Assembly: GCF_900112315.1 (NCBI RefSeq) | Contig: NZ_FOLL01000019.1 | Coordinates: forward strand, 1-64,000 | Reading direction: 5' to 3' | Length of the DNA stretch: 64,000 nt | From: Parapedobacter composti | GTDB lineage: Bacteria; Bacteroidota; Bacteroidia; Sphingobacteriales; Sphingobacteriaceae | In this document: positions 18,691 to 27,849 of the stretch, in pieces | Layout: each line of letters begins with the position of its first letter | Numbering within the stretch: the first letter of the stretch is position 1 | Translations under genes and position numbers: made by a program | The notes under the pieces: model-generated | Databases searched by the model: none | What the model saw: the letters and a program-made list of their open reading frames with translations, nothing else | What the model was told of the DNA's origin: nothing

Positions 18691-18698
18691 TAACTTCG
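18691..18698 (+). promoter_or_regulatory. -7 box before the truncated sigma gene
   Basis: TAACTTCG matches the degenerate Bacteroidota -7 consensus TAnnTTyG and ends 4 nt before the GTG start at 18703. If used, the transcript would begin at or very near the start codon. No well-spaced -33 TTG is seen. Confidence 0.4.
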
Positions 18699-18702
18699 CT
18701 GT

Positions 18703-19071
18703 GTGGAAAACCTCATTGATCAAGAATTGATTGCCCGCATCAGGGGTTCGGATGAAGAAGCGTTTTACCTGTTCTGCAACCGGCATTGGAAGTCGTTATA
18801 CGTGCCGTTGCTGATGGAGACGGGCAATAAGGATGAGGCGTTTGAACGGGTGAAGGGGCTGTTTGCGACACTTTGGGACAGGCGGAGGCAACTGCCTGAG
18901 CTCACCACGACGATAGAAGAATATATCATTGCGCACGGCATGAATAGCCAATTAAAGGGACGGTGGGGTTGGAATATAATGGCCTTCGTTGATGACATAG
19001 CGCTGCATCTCAGAAAGCTATCCGGCTCATTGGGCATGCTGTTGGGTGATAAGCATTTTAGATACAAATGA
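18703..19071 (+). CDS. Truncated ECF-sigma-like protein (region 2 only)
   Basis: A 122-residue product from a GTG start. Residues 5-85 align by eye with sigma region 2: ELIARIRGSDEEAFYLFCNRHWKSLYVPL, then NKDEAFERVKGLFATLWDRRRQLPEL in place of the usual EAEDIVQEVFVSLWERR. No region 4 helix-turn-helix follows; the C-terminal part is unlike it. It has its own -7-like box, an intact frame, and overlaps the next small gene by ATGA. It may be a decaying paralogue of the adjacent sigma gene, or a region-2 protein that binds core polymerase or a FecR without recognising DNA. Family assignment is moderately sure; function is unknown. Confidence 0.6.
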   Translation: MENLIDQELIARIRGSDEEAFYLFCNRHWKSLYVPLLMETGNKDEAFERVKGLFATLWDRRRQLPELTTTIEEYIIAHGMNSQLKGRWGWNIMAFVDDIALHLRKLSGSLGMLLGDKHFRYK

Positions 19072-19286
19072 CACAACAAAAAGTTCGGAGCGACATCAGA
19101 ACGCCCGATACCTCATGGGTAGACGGCAAAGAAGAACTGAAAACGGCTCACCGGCTGCTTGTAGGCCTCCGGTACCACGTACAGGCACAGTACCTCCTAT
19201 CATACCGGAAATCCAAGCAGCGCATTGTTATATGGATTGCTGCAATTACCGCAGTACTTACAGTCGCCCTTGCAGTAACACGGTAA
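19068..19286 (+). CDS. Small single-pass membrane protein coupled to the truncated sigma
   Basis: A 72-residue protein whose ATG overlaps the stop of the preceding gene (ATGA), implying translational coupling. The N-terminal two thirds are hydrophilic and basic (KEELKTAHRLLVGLRYHVQAQY...RKSKQR). The end is one hydrophobic helix, IVIWIAAITAVLTVALAV, giving a tail-anchored layout. I do not recognise a family. Its place beside a region-2-only sigma and directly before a full sigma-FecR-SusC set suggests a miniature membrane partner for a sigma, which is speculation. It could also be a remnant. Confidence 0.5.
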   Translation: MTQQKVRSDIRTPDTSWVDGKEELKTAHRLLVGLRYHVQAQYLLSYRKSKQRIVIWIAAITAVLTVALAVTR

Positions 19287-19318
19287 ACAGCGACCGACCC
19301 TCCGGTGAAAACATAACG

Positions 19319-19346
19319 TTGCGTTAATACTGCTTTGGTAACTTTG
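19319..19346 (+). promoter_or_regulatory. Promoter of the locus C sigma gene (-33 and -7)
   Basis: TTG at 19319-19321, a 17-nt spacer and a perfect TAACTTTG at 19339-19346 form a canonical Bacteroidota primary-sigma promoter. It ends 11 nt before the ATG at 19358. Confidence 0.65.
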
Positions 19347-19357
19347 CTCCCAAAGCG

Positions 19358-19933
19358 ATGACAGAAGTAGCGTTAATTCATGCATTGAAGACGGGGCTTT
19401 CAAGTGCCTACGATATCTTGTATCATCGATATTGGCGGATGCTTTATAAGCAAGCATATAGCCGTGTGATGGATGAAGAAGCCGCGAAAGATATCGTGCA
19501 AAATGTGTTCATCAGCATTTGGCAAAAACGCGAAAGCTTAACTGTCCGTACTTCGCTTGAACAATTCCTGCAGGGCGCAGTTAAATTTCAAGTGCTTAAT
19601 CATTTCAGGTCTGAACGTGTAAAACAGCGCGTTATCGATCTTGCCTTAGCCAAAACAGCGCTCGTTGCGACAGAAGATCAAGACCATGCCTCACGTGAGA
19701 TGATGGAAGTCGCGTTGGATAATGCATTGCAAGATATGCCAGAAAATATGAAGCAATCGTTTTTGCTTCGACGTGATAACCGAAGTATCAAAGATATCGC
19801 CAAAATGCTGGGATTGGCAGAGCAAACGGTTTCCAACAATCTTTCTGAAGTGGTTAAGCGATTAAGACAGAAGTTGGCTCACGGACAGCAAGGCGGGCTT
19901 TTGATAGGACTTCTGGTTTTGATTGCCAAGTAA
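19358..19933 (+). CDS. ECF RNA polymerase sigma factor (locus C)
   Basis: A 191-residue ECF sigma. Region 2: AYDILYHRYWRMLYKQAYSRVMDEEAAKDIVQNVF. Region 4: MPENMKQSFLLRRDNRSIKDIAKMLGLAEQTVSNNL. ATG 19358 follows a canonical promoter, so the gene is likely made at a basal level and then activated when FecR releases the protein. A fecR gene follows after about 90 nt. The C-terminus is glycine-rich then hydrophobic (GGLLIGLLVLIAK). Confidence 0.9.
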   Translation: MTEVALIHALKTGLSSAYDILYHRYWRMLYKQAYSRVMDEEAAKDIVQNVFISIWQKRESLTVRTSLEQFLQGAVKFQVLNHFRSERVKQRVIDLALAKTALVATEDQDHASREMMEVALDNALQDMPENMKQSFLLRRDNRSIKDIAKMLGLAEQTVSNNLSEVVKRLRQKLAHGQQGGLLIGLLVLIAK

Positions 19934-20024
19934 GCCGATTAACCATTACTTCATTAATACTTAACAGTAAATCAAAGTAGATTTGGCTGCCTGAGGTTAC
20001 TTCCCAATAAACGGATACGTAATC

Positions 20025-21008
20025 TTGGACAGCGAGAAATTTAAACAGTTATTACATCGTTATTTGAGCGGTACGGCCACCGACGCCGAAAAAGAAGCCA
20101 TTGACGCTTGGTATGCATCATATCGGGAACTGGATGATGCTGAGGTGTTCAAACAAGAAGAAGAGGCAGCGCGCATTGCTTCTGAAATGCATGGGCGGTT
20201 ATCGCGGTATTGGGCCCCGCCCCGCAGGCTCGCTTACCGGAGATATGTCATGTATGCCGCAACGGTGTGCCTGGTGGTGGGAGTGGCTTGGTTGGTATTC
20301 CGTTGGCAAAGTGATGTTCCCGGTGGCATGGGGCACGAAGGGTCGGTAGCGACAAACTTAACCTACCACGAGGTCTCCACTACGGTCAGGCAAGTGAAAC
20401 AGGTAACATTACCGGACAGTTCCACCGTGTGGGTAAATGCATTAAGCCAACTCCGCATTCCTGAATCATTCGGAAAAACCAGCCGTGAGGTCTATCTTGA
20501 CGAGGGCGAAGCGTTCTTCGAAGTAGCCCCCGACTTAAACAAGCCTTTCATCGTACATAGCCGCGGCATTGTTACACGGGTGCTGGGCACAGCGTTCAAC
20601 ATTACCAACTACCAACGGCTGAACCGCATAACGGTTGACGTAGCGCACGGCAAAGTACAGGTTACCGGTACCGGCAAGCGCCTGCCGGCTGCCGAGCTTA
20701 CCGCAGCGCAGCGCTTAACGTTTAACACACTCACCGGCGCATATGATCGAACGGTCTCCACAACGGGCAGTCCGGCTACCTGGCGCGAAGGGGTGGTCGC
20801 GTTGCGAAACGCATCGTTTGACGAGCTTGCGTTGGCCGTACGTAATTGCTATGGCATCGAACTGAAAGCAGGTAATAATAACATTAGCAGTCACCGGTAT
20901 AGCTTGACCATTCGTACGGCATATCGGTTGGAAGAAACGCTGCGGATCATCTGTTCAATTCACCAACATCAATACAGGAGGGAAAACAATGAAGTGATTA
21001 TCTATTAA
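20025..21008 (+). CDS. FecR family anti-sigma regulator, TTG start (locus C)
   Basis: A 327-residue protein beginning at TTG; no ATG gives the characteristic FecR opening MDSEKFKQLLHRYLSGTATDAEKEAI, so the rare start is well supported. Transmembrane helix at about 74-93 (YVMYAATVCLVVGVAWLVFRW), FecR domain (LPDSSTVWVNALSQLRIP...YLDEGEAFFEVAPD...VLGTAFNITNY), then a DUF4974-like end. It pairs with the upstream sigma and the downstream STN-bearing SusC. The weak start may keep FecR below the sigma level. Confidence 0.88.
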   Translation: MDSEKFKQLLHRYLSGTATDAEKEAIDAWYASYRELDDAEVFKQEEEAARIASEMHGRLSRYWAPPRRLAYRRYVMYAATVCLVVGVAWLVFRWQSDVPGGMGHEGSVATNLTYHEVSTTVRQVKQVTLPDSSTVWVNALSQLRIPESFGKTSREVYLDEGEAFFEVAPDLNKPFIVHSRGIVTRVLGTAFNITNYQRLNRITVDVAHGKVQVTGTGKRLPAAELTAAQRLTFNTLTGAYDRTVSTTGSPATWREGVVALRNASFDELALAVRNCYGIELKAGNNNISSHRYSLTIRTAYRLEETLRIICSIHQHQYRRENNEVIIY

Positions 21009-21012
21009 AAAA

Positions 21013-21036
21013 CGGATTTGCCCAAGGACAAATCCG
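21013..21036 (+). other. Intercistronic hairpin between fecR and susC (locus C)
   Basis: Perfect 8-bp inverted repeat CGGATTTG / CAAATCCG with an 8-nt loop, starting 5 nt after the fecR stop and 143 nt before the susC ATG. No T tract follows, so it is not a classical intrinsic terminator. This is the third of four such hairpins in fecR-receptor gaps. Confidence 0.5.
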
Positions 21037-21179
21037 GGAAGTCGTACAATAATGTGATTAGTTTGGACCCTCATCCATTATCGTACAGTTACTTCATCAA
21101 CAGGGTTAATCAAGCAACTTTTTTCAAAGGTATAAAATTGGAACAGGAAATTTCAATTTTATAGAAGTAAACAATTAGT

Positions 21180-24100
21180 ATGAACAATCTTATACTGCAT
21201 TGGCAACGAATCATGCGTATATCTATCTTGACTTATAGTATCCTTTTGTTGTTATCCCAGTTATTACTGGCAGAAAGCAGCAAAGGGCAGGCACTTAGTA
21301 AACCGGTGAGCATATCCATTGAACGGCAATCCTTGGAGGAAACCATACAACTGTTGGGGCGTATTGCCGATGTTGACTTTGCCTACGATGCTCAGGTGCT
21401 GGGCACGACGGCAATCTCGGTGGGCCCGGCAAATTTCCGGAGCGAGCCGTTGGAACGTGTCTTGGCTAACTTATTGGCGGGCGCACCTATCCAGTATAAA
21501 GAAGAGGTCCGCGGTACGGTTACACTCTACAAGCGCCAACAACTGGGAAAAATCATGGGTAAGGTTACCAACGGACAAGGCGAGCCATTGGCCGGGGCCA
21601 GTATTCGGATCATGGAATTGAACCGGGGAGTCAGCACGGATAGGGATGGCGCTTTCGTCATTTCCATACAGCCGGGCACTTATACGCTGGAAGCAAACTA
21701 CGTTTCCTACGAACGGCAAAGCAAACCGGGGATTCAGGTGAAGCCGAACGGAACGGTTACCGTAGATTTCGTGTTACAGGAGTCGCTGGACGCGCTGGAC
21801 GAAGTGGTGGTAACGGCGTTGGGCCTTACGCGGGAAGAAAAATCACTGGGATATGCGGTAACTAAGCTGGATACGGAAGACCTCAACAGTACCAAATCCA
21901 GCAATTGGCTTAATTCGATGCAAGGGAAAGTGCCTGGGCTGATACTTGATCGGGCTAACACCGGGCCTTCCCCGTCCATGCGGCTGACGCTGCGGGGAGA
22001 TCAGTCACTGAATTACAACAGCAACGAAGCCCTCTTGGTGGTGGATGGCATTCCCATATCTTCCGGAACAACGGCCACCTCATCAGGCACCAACTATGCG
22101 AATGCCGACGCGCCGGTTGATTTCGGCAACGCGGCCAGCGAACTCAACCCAGAAGACATCGCGTCTGTCACCGTTCTCAAAGGGCCTTCTGCCACGGCTC
22201 TTTACGGTTCGCGGGCTGCAAACGGCGCGGTCATCATTACCACGAAATCCGGCCGTTCTACAAAAGGTATCGGGGTGACGGTTAACTCCTCGGCTACATT
22301 TGAACGGGCCGGGTTCTGGCCGGATTTCCAAACGCAGTACGGTGCGGGGAACACCGATCTCGAATATTCCATGTGGGACGTACCCGCAGATTTGGCAGCG
22401 GATGGCGTAGCCGTCAATAGGCATTACAGCCGCTATGCGTTCGGGCAGAAGTTTGACCCCAACGAACAGCGATACCTGTATGTATCGCGGGATTGGGAAA
22501 CAGGCAGATTTACGAAGCAGCCCTGGGTATATGCGGAAAATTGGTATACGGGTATTTTCCAAACCGGCGCTTTATTCGATAATACTGTCGCAGTAGACGG
22601 TAACAATGGCAAGGGTACCTCCGTGCGATTGTCTTTTACCGACTCAAAAAACAATTGGATATTGCCCAATACCGGATATAAACGGCAAAACCTATCGCTG
22701 TCCTTGTCGCAGGAAATCAATAAAAACATCATACTGAACGGACGCGTGAATTATTACATGCGCGATAGCGATAATATTCCGATGAGCGGGTATGACGAGG
22801 CCTCGGTTATGTATTCGCTGGTTTGGGGGCAAAACGTGAATGATATTGAGAAGACGTGGAAAACAGAATATGAGCAGGGGCGGTTCAACCGGGATGTTTA
22901 TGAGGCTGGCGGGCAAGGTGGGTTGGGACTGGTGTATCCGAGTGCCAACACTTACAATCCGTACCGTTCATTATACGAAGAGTTGAATTCGCTCGACCGG
23001 GACCGGGTATTCGGCAACGTGGGACTTACCTTCAATCTGCTTGAAGGCCTCTCATTGGCGGTAAGGTCTGGCATGGACTTGAATCTCGAGTTCAGAACCC
23101 AGCAGAAGCCCAAACTGGCTAGCGATAACCTCGAAGGATTTTACCGGGAGCAGAACATCACTGACTATGAGATGAATAATGATTTTCTGCTACGTTACGA
23201 ACGGAATTTTTTGGGCAACCAATTGACCGCTTCCATGGCGTTTGGTGGTAATAACATGATTCAGCGGTACAACCGTAAAAATGTCACGCTGGAACGCTTG
23301 GATGTAGACGGCTTCTATTCATTGAGTAACATCGCTTCAGGGTTCCCGCCCATACCTACGGCCTTCCGTAGCGAAAAAGTTATCAACAGCTTGTATGGGT
23401 TGGCCCAATTCGGGTGGAATGACATGCTGTTCCTCGATATCACTGGTCGCAACGACTGGTCCAGTACATTGGCCAGACAGAATAACTCGTATTTCTATCC
23501 CTCGGTCAGCATGAGCCTGTTGTTGGATAGGGCACTGCGGTTGGATGCGCGTACGGCATGGATAGACTTGCTGAAATTGCGCGCGTCATGGGCAAACGTG
23601 GGGAATGACACGAGCCCCTACGCGTTGGACCGATATTATTCGCGAACCGACTATTCGGGTAGCTATGTGTTGCCAACTACCATTCCTGACCCGTTAATCC
23701 GACCAGAAAATGTAGAAAGCTGGGAAGCAGGTGTGGAAGGACGATTTTTCAAGAACCGGATATCGGCCGATGTCACCGTATACAAGACATCTACCACTAA
23801 CCAGATTGTCAGTGCAACCACTGATCTGATGTCCGGCGCGTCCGGTATGCGTATCAATGTTGGCGAAATCGAAAATAAGGGGCTTGAAATATCAGCCGAT
23901 TTTGTGCCTATTCGCCGGCCCAACGGATTCAACTGGTCCATGGGAGTGAATTGGTATAAAAACTGGAACAAGCTGGTGTCACTGACGGACGACTGGGACC
24001 CCTCGCAGCCTTTGCAGACCAGTGTCGGAACTACCATTGGCAGTCGGACCTATATCTATTCTTTTGTGGGCGAAGAGATGCATGTAATCTATGGTAAGGA

Positions 24101-24797
24101 TTATCAGAAAGCGCCGGAAGGTGCGTTCTATGTCAATGAAAACGGCGACCGCGTTGACGTGTCCGGACAAGATATCGTGAATGTCCAAACTGGTTTCCCG
24201 GTGCTTGATGATGCGCCCGAAACTCGGATTGGCAATGTGAATCCCGAGTGGCGGGCTGGAATGACGCAGCGGTTTTCCTACAAAAACTTCAGTCTTGGTT
24301 TAACCTTTACAGGCCAATGGGGTGGAAACATGTTTTCGGTTACCAATTTTGCCTTGAGCTACCAAGGAAAGCTGACCAACTCGCTCGCCGGACGCGAAGG
24401 GGGGCTTATTCATAGCGGGGTGAATATTGTTGAAGACGAAAGCGGTAACATCGCTTATGTACCTAATGAAACGGAAGTGTCTAACTACAGGGATTATTAC
24501 AATAAATACGTTTGGGTACGCGATAATACCGCTAACAATACGTTTGATACGTCGTTTCTAAAACTTCGTGAGGCCAGATTTGACTACGGATTTCCCCAAG
24601 CGTTTTGCCGGCGCTTAGGCTTTTTGCAAAGCGGTAGCATCGGCGTGTTCGCTACTAACTTGTTTATGTTAACCAATTTTCCGCAATTTGATCCCGAAAC
24701 GGGACTGATAAGCGGCACATCCATTTACAAGGGAATCGAAACCATGGCGTTTCCGATGACCCGGAGCTTTGGCTTGAATTTAAGGTTAGCATTTTAA
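21180..24797 (+). CDS. SusC/RagA-type TonB-dependent receptor with STN domain (locus C)
   Basis: A 1205-residue receptor. Signal segment ISILTYSILLLLSQLLL, STN domain (about 42-118), carboxypeptidase-regulatory-like domain (124-200), TonB-box-like DEVVVTALG (207-215), SusC plug (SLNYNSNEALLVVDGIPI...VTVLKGPSATALYGSRAANGAVIITTKSG) and a barrel ending SFGLNLRLAF with terminal Phe. The STN agrees with the upstream FecR. susD follows after 10 nt. Two metallophosphoesterase genes lie downstream, suggesting, but not proving, a phosphoester ligand. Confidence 0.92.
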   Translation: MNNLILHWQRIMRISILTYSILLLLSQLLLAESSKGQALSKPVSISIERQSLEETIQLLGRIADVDFAYDAQVLGTTAISVGPANFRSEPLERVLANLLAGAPIQYKEEVRGTVTLYKRQQLGKIMGKVTNGQGEPLAGASIRIMELNRGVSTDRDGAFVISIQPGTYTLEANYVSYERQSKPGIQVKPNGTVTVDFVLQESLDALDEVVVTALGLTREEKSLGYAVTKLDTEDLNSTKSSNWLNSMQGKVPGLILDRANTGPSPSMRLTLRGDQSLNYNSNEALLVVDGIPISSGTTATSSGTNYANADAPVDFGNAASELNPEDIASVTVLKGPSATALYGSRAANGAVIITTKSGRSTKGIGVTVNSSATFERAGFWPDFQTQYGAGNTDLEYSMWDVPADLAADGVAVNRHYSRYAFGQKFDPNEQRYLYVSRDWETGRFTKQPWVYAENWYTGIFQTGALFDNTVAVDGNNGKGTSVRLSFTDSKNNWILPNTGYKRQNLSLSLSQEINKNIILNGRVNYYMRDSDNIPMSGYDEASVMYSLVWGQNVNDIEKTWKTEYEQGRFNRDVYEAGGQGGLGLVYPSANTYNPYRSLYEELNSLDRDRVFGNVGLTFNLLEGLSLAVRSGMDLNLEFRTQQKPKLASDNLEGFYREQNITDYEMNNDFLLRYERNFLGNQLTASMAFGGNNMIQRYNRKNVTLERLDVDGFYSLSNIASGFPPIPTAFRSEKVINSLYGLAQFGWNDMLFLDITGRNDWSSTLARQNNSYFYPSVSMSLLLDRALRLDARTAWIDLLKLRASWANVGNDTSPYALDRYYSRTDYSGSYVLPTTIPDPLIRPENVESWEAGVEGRFFKNRISADVTVYKTSTTNQIVSATTDLMSGASGMRINVGEIENKGLEISADFVPIRRPNGFNWSMGVNWYKNWNKLVSLTDDWDPSQPLQTSVGTTIGSRTYIYSFVGEEMHVIYGKDYQKAPEGAFYVNENGDRVDVSGQDIVNVQTGFPVLDDAPETRIGNVNPEWRAGMTQRFSYKNFSLGLTFTGQWGGNMFSVTNFALSYQGKLTNSLAGREGGLIHSGVNIVEDESGNIAYVPNETEVSNYRDYYNKYVWVRDNTANNTFDTSFLKLREARFDYGFPQAFCRRLGFLQSGSIGVFATNLFMLTNFPQFDPETGLISGTSIYKGIETMAFPMTRSFGLNLRLAF

Positions 24798-24807
24798 TAC
24801 TATATCC

Positions 24808-26364
24808 ATGATACGAACTAAAAAAAATCTGTTTATAGCGTTTGCATCGCTTTGCCTATCAGGGGCATGCACGAAAAATTTTGAAGAGATTAACCGGAAT
24901 CCCAATCAGGTGACGGTGGGCAACATCCAGGCAATTGGAATGTTTGAGCCTATCCTCTATGACGGCGCCAATACCTGGTTGAACTATACATGGTTCTGGA
25001 ACAACGAATTGATGCAGTTTACCGTTTTTTCGGCAGGGACAACCCGCGAAGAGCACCGGTACTTCATCAGCAATGGCAATTTTCAGACATGGTGGAACTT
25101 CCACGCGCGGTATGCAAGCAATGCCAATCATATGCGCGAACTGGCCGCGAAGGAAAATAACCCAACGTTAGAGGCTATTGCGCTCACGTGGAAAGTGTAT
25201 TACTTGTATAACCAAACGGATATGTTCGGGGATATCCCCTACACAGAAGCGTTTCAGGCGTTCGAAACAGGTAACACCAAAGTGAAGTTCGAACGTCAAG
25301 AACAGGTATACCAGCATATGTTTGAAGACCTCGAAACGGCCAATGAGTTATATAAACAGGGGTATATTTTCCGTGATTCACAGCGGGATAAAATGTATGG
25401 TGGGAATGTAGAAAGCTGGTGCCGGTTCAATAATTCGTTGTACCTCCGTTTATTGATGCGCCTGAGTGGCCGGAACTTGGAGTATGTAACCCAAAAAATG
25501 AACGAAATACTGAACAATCCGGAGGCATATCCCATATTCCGATCCAACGAAGACAACGCAACCGTCCGGTTTACCGGTGAATATCCCTACGTCAATTATT
25601 TCGGGAACCAAACACACCAAGGGTTTACCGGATCAGGCAGGCGCCTTGCCGAACAGTTGATTAAGATGACAGTGTATGTCGAGGCAGGGGATACCGTAAT
25701 GATCGATCCCCGCCTTCCTATATATGGAAAAATCAATCCCAATGCGGGGATGTGGAAAGGTGCGGTTGCCGGAGGAACCATTGAACAGACGTCCACTTCA
25801 AATCACGAAGCCGCGTTTCTCAATACCGAAGTATTCTGCCGGAATGACGCCACTTATACATTCATGGATTTCGCGGAAATTCAGTTCATCTTGGCCGAAG
25901 CAGCATTGAAGGGGATTATTCCCGGAGGTAAAAGTCAGGCGAAAGCTTACTACGATCGTGGTATTCGGGCATCCATGGAAAAATGGAACGGGGTCGCCCG
26001 GTATAGCATCGTGCCGGCAACGATTACCGAAGAGGCCATCACGGCATTCATCGATTATCCGGAGGTGTATTTCAATCCCAATGAACCCGATGAGGTGCTT
26101 CAAGAGAAACTGGCAAACCAGAAACACCTGGCACTGTTCTGGATCGGGATGGAGGCATGGCATGAATACCGCCGTACCGGATATCCGGTATTGACCATCG
26201 GGCAGGGAACACTGAACGACCGCGTGCTGCCCACCCGGTTTGCCTATCCCAGTTCCACAATAGCCAGTAACAGTGAAAATGCCAATGAAGCTATTCGTAA
26301 TATGGGCGGAACAAACGATATGAAAACACCGGTTTGGTGGAGCAGGCAGGCCATAGGTAATTAA
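24808..26364 (+). CDS. SusD-like (RagB) substrate-binding lipoprotein (locus C)
   Basis: A 518-residue lipoprotein with lipobox LSGAC (Cys21). It opens with FEEINRNPNQV, typical of the SusD-like group with a shorter N-terminal region. Helical repeats, FMDFAEIQFILAEAALKG and QKHLALFWIGMEAWHEYRRTGYP near the C-terminus match that group. It forms the surface lid of the SusC at 21180. A direct repeat and a long hairpin follow its stop codon, so the transcription unit probably ends here. Confidence 0.9.
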   Translation: MIRTKKNLFIAFASLCLSGACTKNFEEINRNPNQVTVGNIQAIGMFEPILYDGANTWLNYTWFWNNELMQFTVFSAGTTREEHRYFISNGNFQTWWNFHARYASNANHMRELAAKENNPTLEAIALTWKVYYLYNQTDMFGDIPYTEAFQAFETGNTKVKFERQEQVYQHMFEDLETANELYKQGYIFRDSQRDKMYGGNVESWCRFNNSLYLRLLMRLSGRNLEYVTQKMNEILNNPEAYPIFRSNEDNATVRFTGEYPYVNYFGNQTHQGFTGSGRRLAEQLIKMTVYVEAGDTVMIDPRLPIYGKINPNAGMWKGAVAGGTIEQTSTSNHEAAFLNTEVFCRNDATYTFMDFAEIQFILAEAALKGIIPGGKSQAKAYYDRGIRASMEKWNGVARYSIVPATITEEAITAFIDYPEVYFNPNEPDEVLQEKLANQKHLALFWIGMEAWHEYRRTGYPVLTIGQGTLNDRVLPTRFAYPSSTIASNSENANEAIRNMGGTNDMKTPVWWSRQAIGN

Positions 26365-26383
26365 GTATTCCATTAAGTATTCC
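26360..26383 (+). repeat. Two tandem 12-nt repeats overlapping the susD stop
   Basis: ATTAAGTATTCC occurs twice in direct succession, the first copy covering the TAA stop. Probably slippage-derived, with no evident function. Confidence 0.6.
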
Positions 26384-26386
26384 ATC

Positions 26387-26448
26387 GCTTTGCTTTCTGA
26401 ACGCCGACATACCATAATGGATACCGGCATACAGGGAGCAAAGCTTTT
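26387..26448 (+). terminator. Long imperfect hairpin after susD, probable terminator
   Basis: Outer perfect 8-bp stem GCTTTGCT / AGCAAAGC, inner pairs CTG / CAG, GCCG / CGGC and CCAT / ATGG in register, then TTTTCT. It lies about 23 nt after the susD stop and separates the SusCD unit from the phosphoesterase at 26568, which has its own -7 box. Confidence 0.6.
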
Positions 26449-26555
26449 CTGTCCGATATACGCTGGCCCCAGGGAATGCCGCGGTAAGTTGCACGGGCCT
26501 GACGTATTGACGTTAGGTTTAGCCGTCTGTTAACACGGGTTTAATACGCTGGCGT

Positions 26556-26563
26556 TAACTTTG
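26556..26563 (+). promoter_or_regulatory. -7 box for the metallophosphoesterase at 26568
   Basis: TAACTTTG, a perfect TAnnTTTG, ends 4 nt before ATG 26568. The expected transcription start would fall on or next to the start codon, so the mRNA may be leaderless. No good -33 TTG was found. Confidence 0.5.
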
Positions 26564-26567
26564 CCAT

Positions 26568-27737
26568 ATGATGAGCCTGCAACGAAAAATCCCGGTTTTC
26601 CTGAAGCATTTCATAGACGATGCGCACTTGTTCAAACCACTGCCCAAACCCACGGGGCAATACCCTTACCGGCTGCATCTACGCAGCGTGGCGGGGGAAG
26701 CCACATGGTTTTTAAAAGAACGTATGCGGTTTCAACTGGTGGGCGATACCGGAAGCGTGCGGCATTCAGCATTCCAGCCGCTAATTGCTTCAGCACTCAC
26801 CCAGCAGGCAAAGGCTGGTGATTCTATTGAAGACAGGCCGGCGTTCCTTTTTCACTTGGGTGATGTGGTGTATAACCATGGAGAGGCCAAAGCGTATCCC
26901 GCACAGTTTTTCGGGCCGTATGAGGAATATCCCGGACCTGTTTTTGCTATCGCGGGCAATCACGACGGCGATATTAATCCCGATGCGGAGTGCCCATATC
27001 AAAGCCTGGATGCGTTCATGGACGTGTTTTGCGATACCTATCAACGTAAGATTTTATTTGGCGGAAATACCAAGCGGTTAAGCATGGTGCAACCCCATGT
27101 GTACTGGACGCTGGAAACACCGCTTGCCCGGATTATCGGGCTGTATGGCAATGTGACCAAGCACGGCACCATTGATACCGAACAACGGAATTGGTTTGTG
27201 GAAGAATTGCGTTACGCTGCGGAGTGTAGGTCTCAGCAAGCCATCATCGTCTGTGTACATCATGCCCCTTATTCGGCCGATACCAACCATGGTTCAAGCC
27301 CAGCCATGATTGCTTTTCTGGAAAGCTCCTTCAAAGCGGCCGGTGTGAAGCCGGATATTGTGTTCAGCGGCCACGTGCATAACTACCAACGATTTTCCAA
27401 AGCCTATGAAGACGGCACGGTCGTGCCCTATGTGGTGGCGGGTGCGGGCGGTTATGCCGATTTGCATAGGGTGGCAGCGATTAACGATACCACGGTGGAA
27501 GATCTTCCGCCAAGCATCCATCAGGTGCGTTTGGAGAATTATTGCGATAGCCGTTATGGTTTTCTCAACGTGGCGCTCGAAAAGAGCGATGAAGGGCTGT
27601 CGCTTATCGGAGAGTATTATACCCTTTCACCAGATGCCGTCCGGCACGGAAATCCTGCGGTAACGTTATTCGAGCGGTTTGTGGTGCCATTGAGGCATGC
27701 GGCGTCCGAATTAGCTAATGTGGATTGTCTTGTGTAA
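26568..27737 (+). CDS. Calcineurin-like metallophosphoesterase without signal peptide
   Basis: A 389-residue enzyme with all metallophosphoesterase motifs: VGDTGS (58-63), LGDVVYNHGE (97-106), GNHDGD (130-135), VHHAPYS (230-236) and GHVHNYQRF (268-276). No signal peptide or lipobox is seen, so it is predicted cytoplasmic, unlike the other phosphoesterases in this region. A second ATG at 26571 could be the start. A -7 box just upstream and the hairpin after susD indicate an independent transcript. Substrate unknown; the family includes cyclic-nucleotide and phosphodiester hydrolases. Confidence 0.88.
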   Translation: MMSLQRKIPVFLKHFIDDAHLFKPLPKPTGQYPYRLHLRSVAGEATWFLKERMRFQLVGDTGSVRHSAFQPLIASALTQQAKAGDSIEDRPAFLFHLGDVVYNHGEAKAYPAQFFGPYEEYPGPVFAIAGNHDGDINPDAECPYQSLDAFMDVFCDTYQRKILFGGNTKRLSMVQPHVYWTLETPLARIIGLYGNVTKHGTIDTEQRNWFVEELRYAAECRSQQAIIVCVHHAPYSADTNHGSSPAMIAFLESSFKAAGVKPDIVFSGHVHNYQRFSKAYEDGTVVPYVVAGAGGYADLHRVAAINDTTVEDLPPSIHQVRLENYCDSRYGFLNVALEKSDEGLSLIGEYYTLSPDAVRHGNPAVTLFERFVVPLRHAASELANVDCLV

Positions 27738-27849
27738 TTTTGGCCCAACACGGTTATTTAACTATAAAATAGCAAACAGTTAACATTTTTTTAGACGTTA
27801 TCACGTTTCTTTGCGGTCACATTAATCGTTTAATTTAAACAAAATCACC

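Noticed and set aside
26360..26448. Possible mobile miniature element made of the direct repeat and long hairpin
   Set aside because: No terminal inverted repeats with target duplication and no second copy in the window. Terminator function explains the hairpin.
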